This document shows positions 36,598-46,298 of a DNA stretch of 64,000 bases, piece by piece. Within the stretch, counting starts at the first letter, position 1; the number at the start of each line of letters is the position of its first letter. A program made the position numbers and the translations under genes. This DNA is from Catenovulum agarivorans DS-2 (GTDB lineage Bacteria > Pseudomonadota > Gammaproteobacteria > Enterobacterales > Alteromonadaceae): positions 25,418-89,417 of the forward strand of contig NZ_ARZY01000019.1 in the NCBI RefSeq assembly GCF_000568405.1. Direction: 5' to 3'. The notes beneath the pieces were generated by a model that searched no databases, was not told the origin of the DNA, and saw nothing but the letters and a program-made list of their open reading frames with translations.

Positions 36598-38037
36598 TTA
36601 ATGTGAGTAAACCCAATCTAAAGCCAGCCCACCTTTGGGGATACCCTTTAGATAATGTCTTCCAGCAAGGTTTTTTCGGTTAAGCGCATCTGCTTCAGTT
36701 GCAATACCCAAATCACCTTGTTGCTCCATCCAAGCTTTAAGTTCGTTAAATAATGTGCGCTGCACCTTAGCCACTTTTTTATTACCTGCCAGGTTATTGA
36801 GCTCGTAAGGGTCCTGTGCTAAATCATAAAGTTCAAACTCTGGCCTTTGCGAATAAGCGTTTGCACGAGCCAGTTCAGTATCACCATGTTTGCGCCATGA
36901 ACTCAGAGTGCCAGACGGGCCACCTTGCGTCACTACAGTATTTGAAAAAGCATGATTGTGATTTAGATTCCAGATAAGTCGATACCTATCACTTCGAATA
37001 CTTCTAATCGGGTAACTGTCCGAACCTGAATAAATGCCTTTGGTTGTTTGGATCGCATAAGCAAATTTTCTATGCGTCTGTTTATTGTGAAGCAGAATGT
37101 CTAATAAACTTTTGCCATCCAGTGGGATATTTTTTAGTTCCCCGCCCGCAGCCTCAATGAGCGTTGGTAAAATATCTGAATACTGAACAATGGCATCCGT
37201 TTCTCGTGCTGGTTTAATTTTATTCGGCCAACGCATAAGGGCCGCAGCGCGATGACCACTCTCATAAAGCGTCCATTTTGCAAATGGAAAATTCGACCCT
37301 TGCTCCGACAAATAGATAACCAAAGTATTATCGGCTTCACCGGACTTTTCCAGCATCTTCATTATGGTGCCAAATTGCTGATCCATGTAGGTAATTTCAG
37401 CATAATAGGCGCTTAAGGCTCGGCGGGTTTCTGGGGTATCAACCAAATCATCAGGTACTGTCAAATGCTTTGGAGAATATGTAGATTTATCACCTCTAAA
37501 CCAAGGTGTATGAGGCTGATTAGTTGCCACAACAAGCGCCCATGGCTGCTCTGTCTGTTTAAAAAAGCGTTCTGCTAAATTTAAATTTAAATCTGCTTTG
37601 TTTCTTTGTGTATCTCCATGTTTACCACCTAGATATTCAAAACTAAAACTCGCATGGGGCGCTTCATGGCGTTTACCCATAAGCCCCACTCGATATCCTA
37701 AGGGGCGTAGGTAATTTGGCAAACTCCGGGTGCCTTCATACACTTGACCATGGTTCGGATGAGCACCGCTGCGCACCGGTTGCAACCCCGTATAGAGCGA
37801 CATCCGTGTTGGCGCACACATCGACGAGCTTGAAAATGCTAGATTAAACTTCAACCCTTGTCTGGCAAAGTTATCCAGGTTTGGTGTTTTTACATCTGGG
37901 TTGCCGTACACGCCTATGTCACGGTACGTTAAATCATCGGAGATAAAAATTAGAAAATTAGGTTGCCGACTATCTGCCCAAAGTTGGGCAGATATAAACC
38001 AAGAGCCAACAACGACTATTAATAACAATGTTTTCAT
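36598..38037 (-). CDS. S1-family sulfatase with CAPTR active-site motif
   Basis: I prefer the ATG at 38037: a GGTGG ribosome-binding site lies about 7 bases upstream and it gives a clean signal peptide (ISAQLWA). The ATG at 38067 directly abuts the stop of the upstream GH49 gene and adds 10 residues. The 479-aa product has SDDLTYRDIGVYG, the active-site motif CAPTR (Cys74, with Thr where most have Ser), GKRHEAPHASF in place of the usual GKWHLG, and YLSEQGSNFPFAKW. It is most like heparan N-sulfatase-type S1 proteins. It is the last gene of the long minus-strand block. Confidence 0.88.
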   Translation of the reverse strand: MKTLLLIVVVGSWFISAQLWADSRQPNFLIFISDDLTYRDIGVYGNPDVKTPNLDNFARQGLKFNLAFSSSSMCAPTRMSLYTGLQPVRSGAHPNHGQVYEGTRSLPNYLRPLGYRVGLMGKRHEAPHASFSFEYLGGKHGDTQRNKADLNLNLAERFFKQTEQPWALVVATNQPHTPWFRGDKSTYSPKHLTVPDDLVDTPETRRALSAYYAEITYMDQQFGTIMKMLEKSGEADNTLVIYLSEQGSNFPFAKWTLYESGHRAAALMRWPNKIKPARETDAIVQYSDILPTLIEAAGGELKNIPLDGKSLLDILLHNKQTHRKFAYAIQTTKGIYSGSDSYPIRSIRSDRYRLIWNLNHNHAFSNTVVTQGGPSGTLSSWRKHGDTELARANAYSQRPEFELYDLAQDPYELNNLAGNKKVAKVQRTLFNELKAWMEQQGDLGIATEADALNRKNLAGRHYLKGIPKGGLALDWVYSH

Positions 38038-38067
38038 ATATTGCCACCAAGACGATGCATTCGTCAT

Positions 38068-40452
38068 TTACTTGAACGTCACATCGCTTGAGTTGTCGGT
38101 TTTAAGCCTGTCGAACATGCCTGTTGACATTGCACTGGATTCACTTATCAACGCGCCATTAAGGTTAAAATTAACAAATCGTATATTACGAATACTGCCA
38201 CTGCCGTTGTCAAAGTCTTCAATCGCATTAAGCAACAAAGTGTCTTGCAATTGTCCGTTCCCGCCAATCACCTGACCATTAATTTTTTCATTTTTAATAT
38301 CGACCAATTCTTGGTATGTGGGCATGTAGTCGACATAGATATTTTCAAATAGCCAATTGTCATACGACTGATTTGGGTAAAATTCATTGCGCAGATAAAT
38401 AACTCGGGAAGTCGGTCCTTCCATCCAAATATTACGTAAGGTAATGTCTGAAATTTTACCACTACGATCGTCACCTGCCGGCCGTTCAGTTAGGTTAGCT
38501 AAACCACGGTTTTTATTCAGCCCAGTCCACTCAGTGTGCAGTACATGAATGTTTTCAATGAGTACATTCTTAACAGTTTTTGGGTACCAACCAAACTGGA
38601 ACATGCCGCCATTGTCCATTTGCCATACCACACAGTCTTTTATCGATGCATTTGAATGGTAAATTTTAAAAGCATCATCCATGGCTGATACAAAACAATC
38701 TGTTATTTGCGTACCAGTACCCACATCGAAACCATCGTTGTTGTACCGCCAATTACCCAACATTTTGATGTTACTGATTTTAGCCCATGAGTTGTTACTG
38801 TCGGCCTCAGCACCAAATACGTAAAAAGAGCCATTTACAAGCGTTAACCCTTCAACAGTCAGTTCATCTTGTTCAGCGTCTAGCAATTTAATACCTTTAC
38901 GCGGGCAACCATCCGAGTAATTATTTTCATCAACACATACTCGCTCGGATATAGGTAATGTGCTACCAACATCGTATTTGGTTTTATCCGCTCGCCATGG
39001 AAATTTTTCGCCTGAAATAATACCTCGGCCTGATATGGTGTAACCCTTACTTGGGCCATTATCATGATCAGCATTGATTGCACCAATCACATAAGCGCCG
39101 CCTGCTAAATACACTTGTTTTACATTCTCTGGCACCTCCCAATAACTCAACTCATGTGTGCCAGGTGCAAAATAAACAACCTCTTTTGTTTTAGCTTTTT
39201 CCCTATCAAAGACATCCCCGTTTTCAACCAAATAAGTTGTATTTGCTGTTCTATCTGGTACTGGCGCTATGTCTTCTGCTTCAGTGCGATCTGCAAATAG
39301 CAATAAAGCATCCAATGGAATATCTTTTAATGGTGCATAGCGATTATCTTTAAATTCGATTGACAGTTTCCGGTTAGATTGCAGAACACGGATTTTTAAT
39401 GTTTTCTTGTCTAGATCTTTTTCAAGCACCTGATATGCAACACCTGACAGCGAGCTTGGTCGTACTATAATATCCGTGACTGTACCTGCATCAGCCAACT
39501 TTGTAATTTCAACATCAACATGGCGCGAACTGTCATTAAAAGAAAATTGTGACCATGCAAATGATCTTTGGGTATTACGATACGAATCAGCTCCGTCTTT
39601 TGTACCTGGTTTGATTTTTGGGGACATCGACGGTTTAGGCGGAATGGTTTGTAAAACCGTCAGTTCAGTCTCTTCAATCGACACACTAAACTTGTCAGAT
39701 ACACTCGTCTCTGGCAGTTCACCAAAAGTATAAATTTGCAAATCAGCAGAGCGATCGGGTTCAGCTATTAGTTTGCGAGCTTTAACAATCACAATAACAG
39801 TATCCGTTGTAGTCGCGCCCTGATTATCTGTTGCTTGAAGGGTAAAACTAAGTTGCGTATCTTTGTTTACCTCGGGTGCGACAAAACTGGCATTGGCTGT
39901 GTCTGAATTTGATAATTGAACATGAGTTCCACTCACTTGTTGCCAAACAATACTTTGTATCTCGCCATCGCTGTCATCTACGCTACCTTGTAATTTTACC
40001 AGGTTTGCGGACGTAACATCTTGATCGGCTCCTGCTGAAACAACAGGAGGTTGATTTACATTTTTCACCCTTATTGTGAATTCTTTACTTGCCTCAGCGC
40101 CGTCATTATCGGTCACCGTAACTCGAAAGCTTAACGTTTCATCATTGGTGACTGAGGGTGCTTGAAACCTGAGAGAAGCAGATTCACTATTAAAACTCAC
40201 TTGGGGGCCAGACAGTTGCTGCCAATGAACACGTACCAGCGTGCCATCTTGATCTAAAGCATCCGCTTCAACCTCAATTTGTGTTTGTTCATTTATGGTT
40301 TGATCATCTACCAAAACACTCGGAGCTTGATTGCGAGAGTCTGCCGTGTCTTCTGTTTCATCTGCAGCATTTTTACTGCTGCCGCAAGCGGTTAAAACTG
40401 ATAATAGCAACAAATTTATTGCCAACGACTTAAATTTAACAAATATCATCAT
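38068..40452 (-). CDS. GH49-family beta-helix enzyme with two N-terminal Ig/PKD-like domains
   Basis: The 794-aa lipoprotein (LTACGSS, Cys23) has two cadherin/REJ/PKD-like modules (about 42-130 and 131-225) with DQDGTLVRVHWQQLSG and VDDSDGEIQSIVWQQVSG repeats. From about 240 on it is a full GH49 enzyme closely similar to the one at 5294-7066, with an SWSQFSF/RPSSLSG-type beta-sandwich and then the beta-helix. The aspartate set is Asp573 (NNDGFD) and Asp592/593 (MDDAFK), followed by FQFGWYPK. The extra modules probably space the enzyme from the membrane or bind glycan. It starts 8 bp after the GH43 stop. Confidence 0.87.
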   Translation of the reverse strand: MMIFVKFKSLAINLLLLSVLTACGSSKNAADETEDTADSRNQAPSVLVDDQTINEQTQIEVEADALDQDGTLVRVHWQQLSGPQVSFNSESASLRFQAPSVTNDETLSFRVTVTDNDGAEASKEFTIRVKNVNQPPVVSAGADQDVTSANLVKLQGSVDDSDGEIQSIVWQQVSGTHVQLSNSDTANASFVAPEVNKDTQLSFTLQATDNQGATTTDTVIVIVKARKLIAEPDRSADLQIYTFGELPETSVSDKFSVSIEETELTVLQTIPPKPSMSPKIKPGTKDGADSYRNTQRSFAWSQFSFNDSSRHVDVEITKLADAGTVTDIIVRPSSLSGVAYQVLEKDLDKKTLKIRVLQSNRKLSIEFKDNRYAPLKDIPLDALLLFADRTEAEDIAPVPDRTANTTYLVENGDVFDREKAKTKEVVYFAPGTHELSYWEVPENVKQVYLAGGAYVIGAINADHDNGPSKGYTISGRGIISGEKFPWRADKTKYDVGSTLPISERVCVDENNYSDGCPRKGIKLLDAEQDELTVEGLTLVNGSFYVFGAEADSNNSWAKISNIKMLGNWRYNNDGFDVGTGTQITDCFVSAMDDAFKIYHSNASIKDCVVWQMDNGGMFQFGWYPKTVKNVLIENIHVLHTEWTGLNKNRGLANLTERPAGDDRSGKISDITLRNIWMEGPTSRVIYLRNEFYPNQSYDNWLFENIYVDYMPTYQELVDIKNEKINGQVIGGNGQLQDTLLLNAIEDFDNGSGSIRNIRFVNFNLNGALISESSAMSTGMFDRLKTDNSSDVTFK

Positions 40453-40460
40453 AGCACCTA

Positions 40461-41483
40461 TTAAAAGCTTACCTTGCCAACACCTTGAGCTGTCATGTTT
40501 ATCGGCTTTATGAATCCGTTATCGTCATAAAACATTTCTTCAATTGCCGTTTTTCTGCGGTTGTCCGGATTTCGATATGGCCCTTCACCTTCAACATTTT
40601 CCCATCTGTGATAAACCATATACCACTTGCCTGTTTTTTCACTGCGGATAATGGAGTGATGCCCTGGCCCTTTAAAATGTTCATCGCTTTTCATTAAGTT
40701 GCCTCTGAATGTCCATGGGCCGGTTGGAGATTGCGATGTTGAATAATAGATGGAATAGTTTGCTTTGTTAAAACGACCATGGCTGTATGTGAAATGGTAC
40801 ATACCATTGTGATAATGAATAAATGCACCTTCAGTAAATTTTTCAGGCGTATCTACCTTAATCTCTTGTTTGATACTGATCATATCGTCATTTAACTCAA
40901 ACACCCTAAGTGTTGAACCCGCGCTCCCGCCGGCATACAAATAGTATTTGCCACTTTGGGGATCTTTGTAGGGCATTGCATCAATGGCTTCAAAGCGGGG
41001 TCCATTTCGTTTGGCAGGATCTTTGTGTTGGTTTTGGTCTTTAACTAATGCAACGCCAGAGTCTTTAAATGGCCCAACTGGCGAATCAGAAACAGCGACG
41101 CCAATATTTGAAGGCATAGGGCCTGCAGAGTAATAAAAGTAGTATTTGCCATTTCGTTTAATAGTTCCGGGTGCCCACGGTCGCTTATTGTCAGGTAGCC
41201 ATTTAATGTCGTCAAAATCTAAAATAGGCCCATGTTTTTGCCAATCAACCAAGTTTGTTGAAGAAAAAGCATAAAACTGGCGTTTCCATTGTCCGTGAGT
41301 TGGGTATATGTAGACAGTACCATTTTCGACCATGGCGTGGGGATCGGCAGCATCGTCTAGCACAAAGTTGTAGTTTTTTTCGGGTGCTTGTGTTGTATTA
41401 ACTTCTGTTGACGTCATTGTGCATGAAGCAACAAACAATACAGATGTCAGTGCTGTTATTCTTTTAAACATTTTTTCTACCAT
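40461..41483 (-). CDS. GH43-like glycosidase, lipoprotein
   Basis: The 340-aa protein has a lipobox (FVASC). It has a five-bladed propeller typical of GH43: the DDAADPHAMVENGTVYIYPT start carrying the general-base Asp, WAPGTIKRNGKYYFYYSAG for the blade-2 pKa-modulating region, GPRFEAIDAMPYKD, FTEGAFIHYHNGMYHFTYSH with the probable acid Glu, and GPGHHSIIRSEKTGKWYMVYHRW for the conserved His. GH43 enzymes remove L-arabinose, D-xylose or galactose. The specificity is not readable. It is sequence-distinct from the next two GH43-like proteins. Confidence 0.88.
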   Translation of the reverse strand: MVEKMFKRITALTSVLFVASCTMTSTEVNTTQAPEKNYNFVLDDAADPHAMVENGTVYIYPTHGQWKRQFYAFSSTNLVDWQKHGPILDFDDIKWLPDNKRPWAPGTIKRNGKYYFYYSAGPMPSNIGVAVSDSPVGPFKDSGVALVKDQNQHKDPAKRNGPRFEAIDAMPYKDPQSGKYYLYAGGSAGSTLRVFELNDDMISIKQEIKVDTPEKFTEGAFIHYHNGMYHFTYSHGRFNKANYSIYYSTSQSPTGPWTFRGNLMKSDEHFKGPGHHSIIRSEKTGKWYMVYHRWENVEGEGPYRNPDNRRKTAIEEMFYDDNGFIKPINMTAQGVGKVSF

Positions 41484-41582
41484 TTTGTTTTACCCTAAAA
41501 AAATCGACTTCTTACAAGATGAAGCCATAATAAATTTACATAATTTTCATGTGTCAGTAGTTAGCCAGTTAATTTGAGCTTT

Positions 41583-42710
41583 CTATTTTTTGTGATCCAA
41601 TTGCTTAGGTAAGGTCCAAGGTTTTTGGTTATGCCAGGCTGTCGGTTTCCCCTCTATTGCCAGTTTTTCAACAAAGGCTTGATCTTGTTTTGTTGGAGCA
41701 AAACGTTGATCCAATACATTCACAATCACATCATCTTCAGTGACTTTAAATTCAATGGGCACTAGCCATAAATTCCAACGATTTTCCCCACCAGTTTGTT
41801 TTACATACTCATGATCAAAAGCGGTAACCCACCATTTGCCATATGGGTCTTGAATTAGATTGCCATGACCGGCATTTTTAACCATCATGCGGCGTTGACC
41901 GTACGGGCCTTTTAAATTTTTAGATACCGCATAGTACAAATCGTAAGTATCTGTGGGCTCATACCCATAGCGGCCAGAGGCAATATGCAAATACTTATCG
42001 GCTACTTTTTCAATGAGGATGCCTTCGTATCCCATTTCGTGATTGCCTTGGTGTTTAAGCTTGGTTGCTGGTTCTACCAGTGCAGTCATATCTGCATTCA
42101 TTTTTGCAATAAAATCGGCTTGCCAGGCGTAATAAATATCCTCACCTTCTTGGTATAAATGAGAGTCGATATTGCGCTGCATCATTGCTGGTAGGGCTTG
42201 ATAAGGGCCTTGTGGCAGACCACTAGTGCTTTTTAATAAGCCATGACCACCTCCGTCGGTGCTGTGCGGTATCCACCAGGTGCCTTGCATAAAGTGAATT
42301 TCCGGTGCCCAAAGTGCAACTGGGTTGTATTGCTCTTTTGCTTTTGAGCCAGGCTGGATGCGCTGAAGATATTTTTGATAATGCCAAGAATTTTGTTGTT
42401 TACCGTCGACGTGCAATTGCCACACTAAACCTAAATTTTGCCACTCTACTAAGTTTTTGCTGCGCCATAACCGAATAGCGGCTTTGTCGCCCCAGTGTTT
42501 ACCCGATGTTGTTCCAATTAAATAATAATAGTTGTCGGGTCCTTTTTTAATAAATGGATCACGGATCATTTCATCAAGCGCATTAAAAGCCTGATTATGC
42601 TTTTTTAACAAGGCAAGTTTGTTATGCGCCTTAGCAAGTGCGCTACCCGTATTAACAGCTAAACTGGTCAAAAAAAGTATGCCTAAAATCAGTTTGAATT
42701 TATTTTGCAT
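41583..42710 (-). CDS. GH43-like secreted glycosidase (intact paralog of deleted gene at 1-516)
   Basis: The 375-aa protein has a signal peptide (about 1-27, SALA). Propeller landmarks are IRDPFIKKGPDNYYYLIGTT (start and Asp base), ALWAPEIHFMQGTWWIPHS, MGYEGILIEKVADKYLH (probable Glu acid) and KNAGHGNLIQDPYGKWWVTAF (His). It belongs to a GH43-like branch that includes the next gene. It is the intact counterpart of the internally deleted copy at the left edge, with high similarity over the shared 160 residues. The substrate is unknown. Confidence 0.85.
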   Translation of the reverse strand: MQNKFKLILGILFLTSLAVNTGSALAKAHNKLALLKKHNQAFNALDEMIRDPFIKKGPDNYYYLIGTTSGKHWGDKAAIRLWRSKNLVEWQNLGLVWQLHVDGKQQNSWHYQKYLQRIQPGSKAKEQYNPVALWAPEIHFMQGTWWIPHSTDGGGHGLLKSTSGLPQGPYQALPAMMQRNIDSHLYQEGEDIYYAWQADFIAKMNADMTALVEPATKLKHQGNHEMGYEGILIEKVADKYLHIASGRYGYEPTDTYDLYYAVSKNLKGPYGQRRMMVKNAGHGNLIQDPYGKWWVTAFDHEYVKQTGGENRWNLWLVPIEFKVTEDDVIVNVLDQRFAPTKQDQAFVEKLAIEGKPTAWHNQKPWTLPKQLDHKK

Positions 42711-42877
42711 GGCTAAGCTCTAGAGTGATGTCATCAACTGTGAAACTTTTTACTTAATTGCTTGCTCTATCAGGTTTGACCTTAACGCCATCTAATAAAG
42801 CAGACATAGAAAATGGGTAATCATGATTTTTATATAAGCCTTAAAGCCAAATAACTATAAACATTAGTCACTTAAGG

Positions 42878-44032
42878 TTATTCAAATACCTGTGCTTCAT
42901 CTGGGCCTGGATGTGCATACCTAGGATCTTTGGCTCGTATATAAATTTCACCATCTGCTAAAACTTTAACATCCAAAGGAACAATCGTTGTGCCTCTGTG
43001 ATTAATCGTTTGGGCAGTCTCAGATAAATCTTTATTCTGTATATTGACGTCACTAATCGTTGGAACATCACCATTAAAAAATGCAGTTACCCACCAGTTT
43101 CCATTTCTGGTTTGAAAAGGTGTGCCATGACCTAAAAACCGGCCAACAAATTGACGTGGTCCATAGGGGCCATCTATCTTATCTGCCGTGCTGTAATACA
43201 AGTTGTAACTGCCTTTTCGCATTTCATCCGTACTCCAGGCCGTGCCAAAATGAACATATTTATTGCCTATTTTTCGAATAGTTGCCCCCTCATGACCGAT
43301 TCGAGTAATTGGTTTTCCGTTTGGCGCTAACCGGCTGCTGCTGGGGTCAATGCGTTTAGCTTTTGCGGTATATTGAGATAGCGTTTTATTTAGAGGCTGG
43401 ACCTGCGTATTGCCTGACAAGACCCACCAGGTATCACCATCTTTAAACAATGACGGGTCATGCTTGCGCCCAAAATCGCCATTCATAGGAAAAGTCCAGG
43501 GACCTTTAATCTCTATTCCAGGCTGAGCTAACGCAAAAGTAGCAATACCTGACGGACAAAAAACAATGGCCCATCTATCGCCCATCCAATGCAGTTCCGG
43601 TGCCCATAATCTATTTTTATTGATTGGGTTTCCGGTATAGTTTTGATGATTAGAATCAGCTAAACCAATAGGCGCGCCAAGATATTGCCAGTCGATTAAA
43701 TCTTTGCTTCGCCATATACGTACATGCTGACCAACGATTGAATCTTCGCCTAAACCATCATTGTAGGGATCTGTATGTTGGCGAGGATCATCTTGCTCTG
43801 GAGTCGTACCGGTTAAATAGTAATAATCATCCGGGCCTAAAATAATATAAGGATCTCTAATCCAGTTATTTAAGATAAATAACGCTTTATTATGTTTTTC
43901 TAAACCGGACTTTATCTCCGACTTGTTCATAGGTTGGATAACCTGTTGCTTTTGAGAGTGTTGTAACTGCTGACATCCGGATAACAGCGTCAGCGAGCAT
44001 AGCATTGATAAAATAAATATTTTCATAACCAA
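42878..44032 (-). CDS. GH43-like glycosidase, lipoprotein
   Basis: The 384-aa protein has a lipobox (LLSGC, about Cys20). The features parallel its neighbour: NNWIRDPYIILGPDDYYYLTG, RLWAPELHWMGDRWAIVF, DPSLFKDGDTWWVLSG, IGHEGATIRKIGNKYVHF and FLGHGTPFQTRNGNWWVTAF. It is therefore a divergent tandem relative of the 375-aa protein (both begin with a KHNxA segment before the RDP motif). The two probably remove different decorations. It is transcribed in the same direction with a 167-bp gap. Confidence 0.85.
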   Translation of the reverse strand: MVMKIFILSMLCSLTLLSGCQQLQHSQKQQVIQPMNKSEIKSGLEKHNKALFILNNWIRDPYIILGPDDYYYLTGTTPEQDDPRQHTDPYNDGLGEDSIVGQHVRIWRSKDLIDWQYLGAPIGLADSNHQNYTGNPINKNRLWAPELHWMGDRWAIVFCPSGIATFALAQPGIEIKGPWTFPMNGDFGRKHDPSLFKDGDTWWVLSGNTQVQPLNKTLSQYTAKAKRIDPSSSRLAPNGKPITRIGHEGATIRKIGNKYVHFGTAWSTDEMRKGSYNLYYSTADKIDGPYGPRQFVGRFLGHGTPFQTRNGNWWVTAFFNGDVPTISDVNIQNKDLSETAQTINHRGTTIVPLDVKVLADGEIYIRAKDPRYAHPGPDEAQVFE

Positions 44033-44078
44033 AACCTTAAGTTAATTGATAAGGTATATAGATAAAGTAATGTAGGCA

Positions 44079-44108
44079 CCCGTGCACGGGCTTGGACCGC
44101 CACGCCCG
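44079..44108. repeat. GC-rich palindrome and inverted repeat
   Basis: CCCGTGCACGGG (44079-44090) is a perfect 12-bp palindrome. ACGGGC also pairs with GCCCGT about 12 bases further on. It lies just after the 717-aa gene on the minus strand and may be a terminator or a REP-like element. Confidence 0.5.
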
Positions 44109-44144
44109 TTATTAGCTCTAAATAGCAATTCAGAGATAGTCGCT

Positions 44145-46298
44145 CTACAACTCTACCCCCATTTCTTCAAACATGGCCGCAGAGGTTAAGAAATGGGTGG
44201 TAATCCATAATACTGTCCATTCTTCTGAATAGCCGCCTCTGTAACTATCGGCTGCTGCGTTTTCACCTGCTTGGCTAATATTGTGTTTGCTTTGAGCAAA
44301 ATTCGTTTGTTGTATTTGTTCGCCTTGCGAGCCGTATGGGTCTATTAATTGGCCACAGCTTAAATACATGACTTTGGCGAGTTGTTTGAGTTGGTCGTCT
44401 TGCAGATATTCGCCAAGTTGATAAATCGCTGGTGTGGTTAATACACCGTATACATCTAAATGTTGGTTTTGTGGCGATACAGCTGTCCAACCAGTTGATT
44501 TAAAACCATGATCCGTCAAGCGCCCTGCTGGCATATCAATATCCCACACCACGGTATAACTTAGCATTACTTCAGCGGCATGTTTTGCCCATGCTAAATA
44601 TTTGGGTTGTTTGGTGACTTGGTACATGGTTAAAAATGCTTGAAATGCGCCCCAAGCGCCTTCTTTGTCTTCGCCTGTTGCATCTAATGTGCCGCCCCAA
44701 TAAGGTTCGTTCATATCAATATGGCGGTTTGCATAATGTTCGCTGGCTTTAACTGCGGCTTGGAAATAAATTGGGTTTTCAAACAGCTGGCTTGCTAAAA
44801 CTAACGGGGCAACTAAAAAGGCTTGATTGGTCGATTCAGGCTGCCAGCTAGCTTGAAGAATTCTCTGGCTATGGTAATCCGCTACTTTTAGCAAAAATTG
44901 TTGCCATTGGCTGGTGTCTATTGTCTTGCCTTCTTTGGCCATGCGCTTCGCAAATTGAATGGCTTTAGCAAACATGTACATGGCTTGGCCTTGTGAAACC
45001 GGATCGCCAATATATTTTCCACTCGTCGGGTCAAGCTTTTTAAATGCGTGATGCGTCCATGTGCCGGGTTTGGCGTTAAAATTAACAGTAAATCCATTTA
45101 ACGAATCAAATTTGGCTTGAGCCAAAAAGTCGAGTGATGCTTTTGCTTTGTTTATCCATTCTTGCTTATTGTTTAGATGGCCTAATGCGAGCAGTGCATA
45201 GCCTGGTGCGTCTGATTGCCCAGCCCACCCCATCACAAGTTGTTGGCGGTAGTTGTGATCAAACATATTAAACCCAGCATATTCAACCCCATTGCTGCTT
45301 GTGCCTTGCATATATCTGGTTAATAAAAAGCGGGTTTTGTTTGCGACTATTTGTTTAAAACTGGGCAAACCTTGGGTATTAAAAGGTTGAAATATTGCCA
45401 ATGAAGCTTGCATAGCCTCGGAAAAACCTGCACCTTTGTTAAAGCCGCTGTATGCCTGTAAATAATAGACTTTTTCAATAGTGCTATTAGGTTTAACCCT
45501 GATAGTGGCATTAGCGTATGGCAATGAACTAAACTGATATACCTTCGCTCTGTCTGCTTGTTTGTTATAACCAATTGGGCCTGACAATAATCGAATTTCA
45601 GATTTGCCTGCTCGGTATTGCATACCTGCCGACCACCATAAGTCCGCTCTGTTACCACCCATGATCTGAGATGGGATAGTATGTACTGCCGCCCCAAACA
45701 TTGATTGCTTGTTTTGCCATTCTAAGCTGACATAAGGCATAGATAGCCTATGTTCTTCAAATTGGGCAAATTCACCCGGCTGTTGAGATAAGTGCGCAAT
45801 CGCATTTGGGTTGTTCTTTTTGGCTGATGGATTGCCATGGTAGACAACACTTGGCATTACAACTTGCGTGTATTGCTGTGGTGTTTGCCAACGTACAGAC
45901 AACACAACATTTTCGAGTGTTTGTTGGCCTGTCCAATGATAGCGCCTAATACATTTTATCAATGCGCCTGCAAATTCATTCACCTGTTGGCAGCTGTCAC
46001 TGAGCTGCCATGTGCCTTGATCTGTAACCATTTCACCAGAGAATATTTGCCAATCTGCAACTAGCTCTACTTTATTAAAATTGGCATGGGTGTAATTTAG
46101 CTCAGACAAACCTTTGGCTTGATGACCAATCGACCATAAACCTTCAACCGGTGTGGTTAACACCACTTGGTCTTGCTCAATCAATTGCAACTGCTTTTGT
46201 TGATTAATGGTTAGTTTGTTAATCGTCTGTTCGCCTGCATGTAAGTTCGCGCAAAGTAAGCTGGCGAATACAACGAGTATATGTTTAACCCAACTCAT
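44145..46298 (-). CDS. Secreted two-domain protein, unknown; probable beta-sandwich plus (alpha/alpha) barrel
   Basis: The 717-aa protein has a signal peptide (about 1-21, NLHA-GEQ). Residues about 22-290 look beta-rich. Residues about 310-717 look like an all-helical toroid with repeated helix-hairpin signatures (APGYALLALGHLNN, EPYWGGTLDATGEDKEGAWGAFQAFL, YSEEWTVLWITTHFLTSAAMF). I do not recognise a named CAZy or Pfam family. The layout recalls (alpha/alpha) toroid glycosidases and lyases. Its ATG overlaps the stop of the DUF5060 gene (ATGA), so the two are translationally coupled and probably act on the same substrate. Confidence 0.75.
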   Translation of the reverse strand: MSWVKHILVVFASLLCANLHAGEQTINKLTINQQKQLQLIEQDQVVLTTPVEGLWSIGHQAKGLSELNYTHANFNKVELVADWQIFSGEMVTDQGTWQLSDSCQQVNEFAGALIKCIRRYHWTGQQTLENVVLSVRWQTPQQYTQVVMPSVVYHGNPSAKKNNPNAIAHLSQQPGEFAQFEEHRLSMPYVSLEWQNKQSMFGAAVHTIPSQIMGGNRADLWWSAGMQYRAGKSEIRLLSGPIGYNKQADRAKVYQFSSLPYANATIRVKPNSTIEKVYYLQAYSGFNKGAGFSEAMQASLAIFQPFNTQGLPSFKQIVANKTRFLLTRYMQGTSSNGVEYAGFNMFDHNYRQQLVMGWAGQSDAPGYALLALGHLNNKQEWINKAKASLDFLAQAKFDSLNGFTVNFNAKPGTWTHHAFKKLDPTSGKYIGDPVSQGQAMYMFAKAIQFAKRMAKEGKTIDTSQWQQFLLKVADYHSQRILQASWQPESTNQAFLVAPLVLASQLFENPIYFQAAVKASEHYANRHIDMNEPYWGGTLDATGEDKEGAWGAFQAFLTMYQVTKQPKYLAWAKHAAEVMLSYTVVWDIDMPAGRLTDHGFKSTGWTAVSPQNQHLDVYGVLTTPAIYQLGEYLQDDQLKQLAKVMYLSCGQLIDPYGSQGEQIQQTNFAQSKHNISQAGENAAADSYRGGYSEEWTVLWITTHFLTSAAMFEEMGVEL

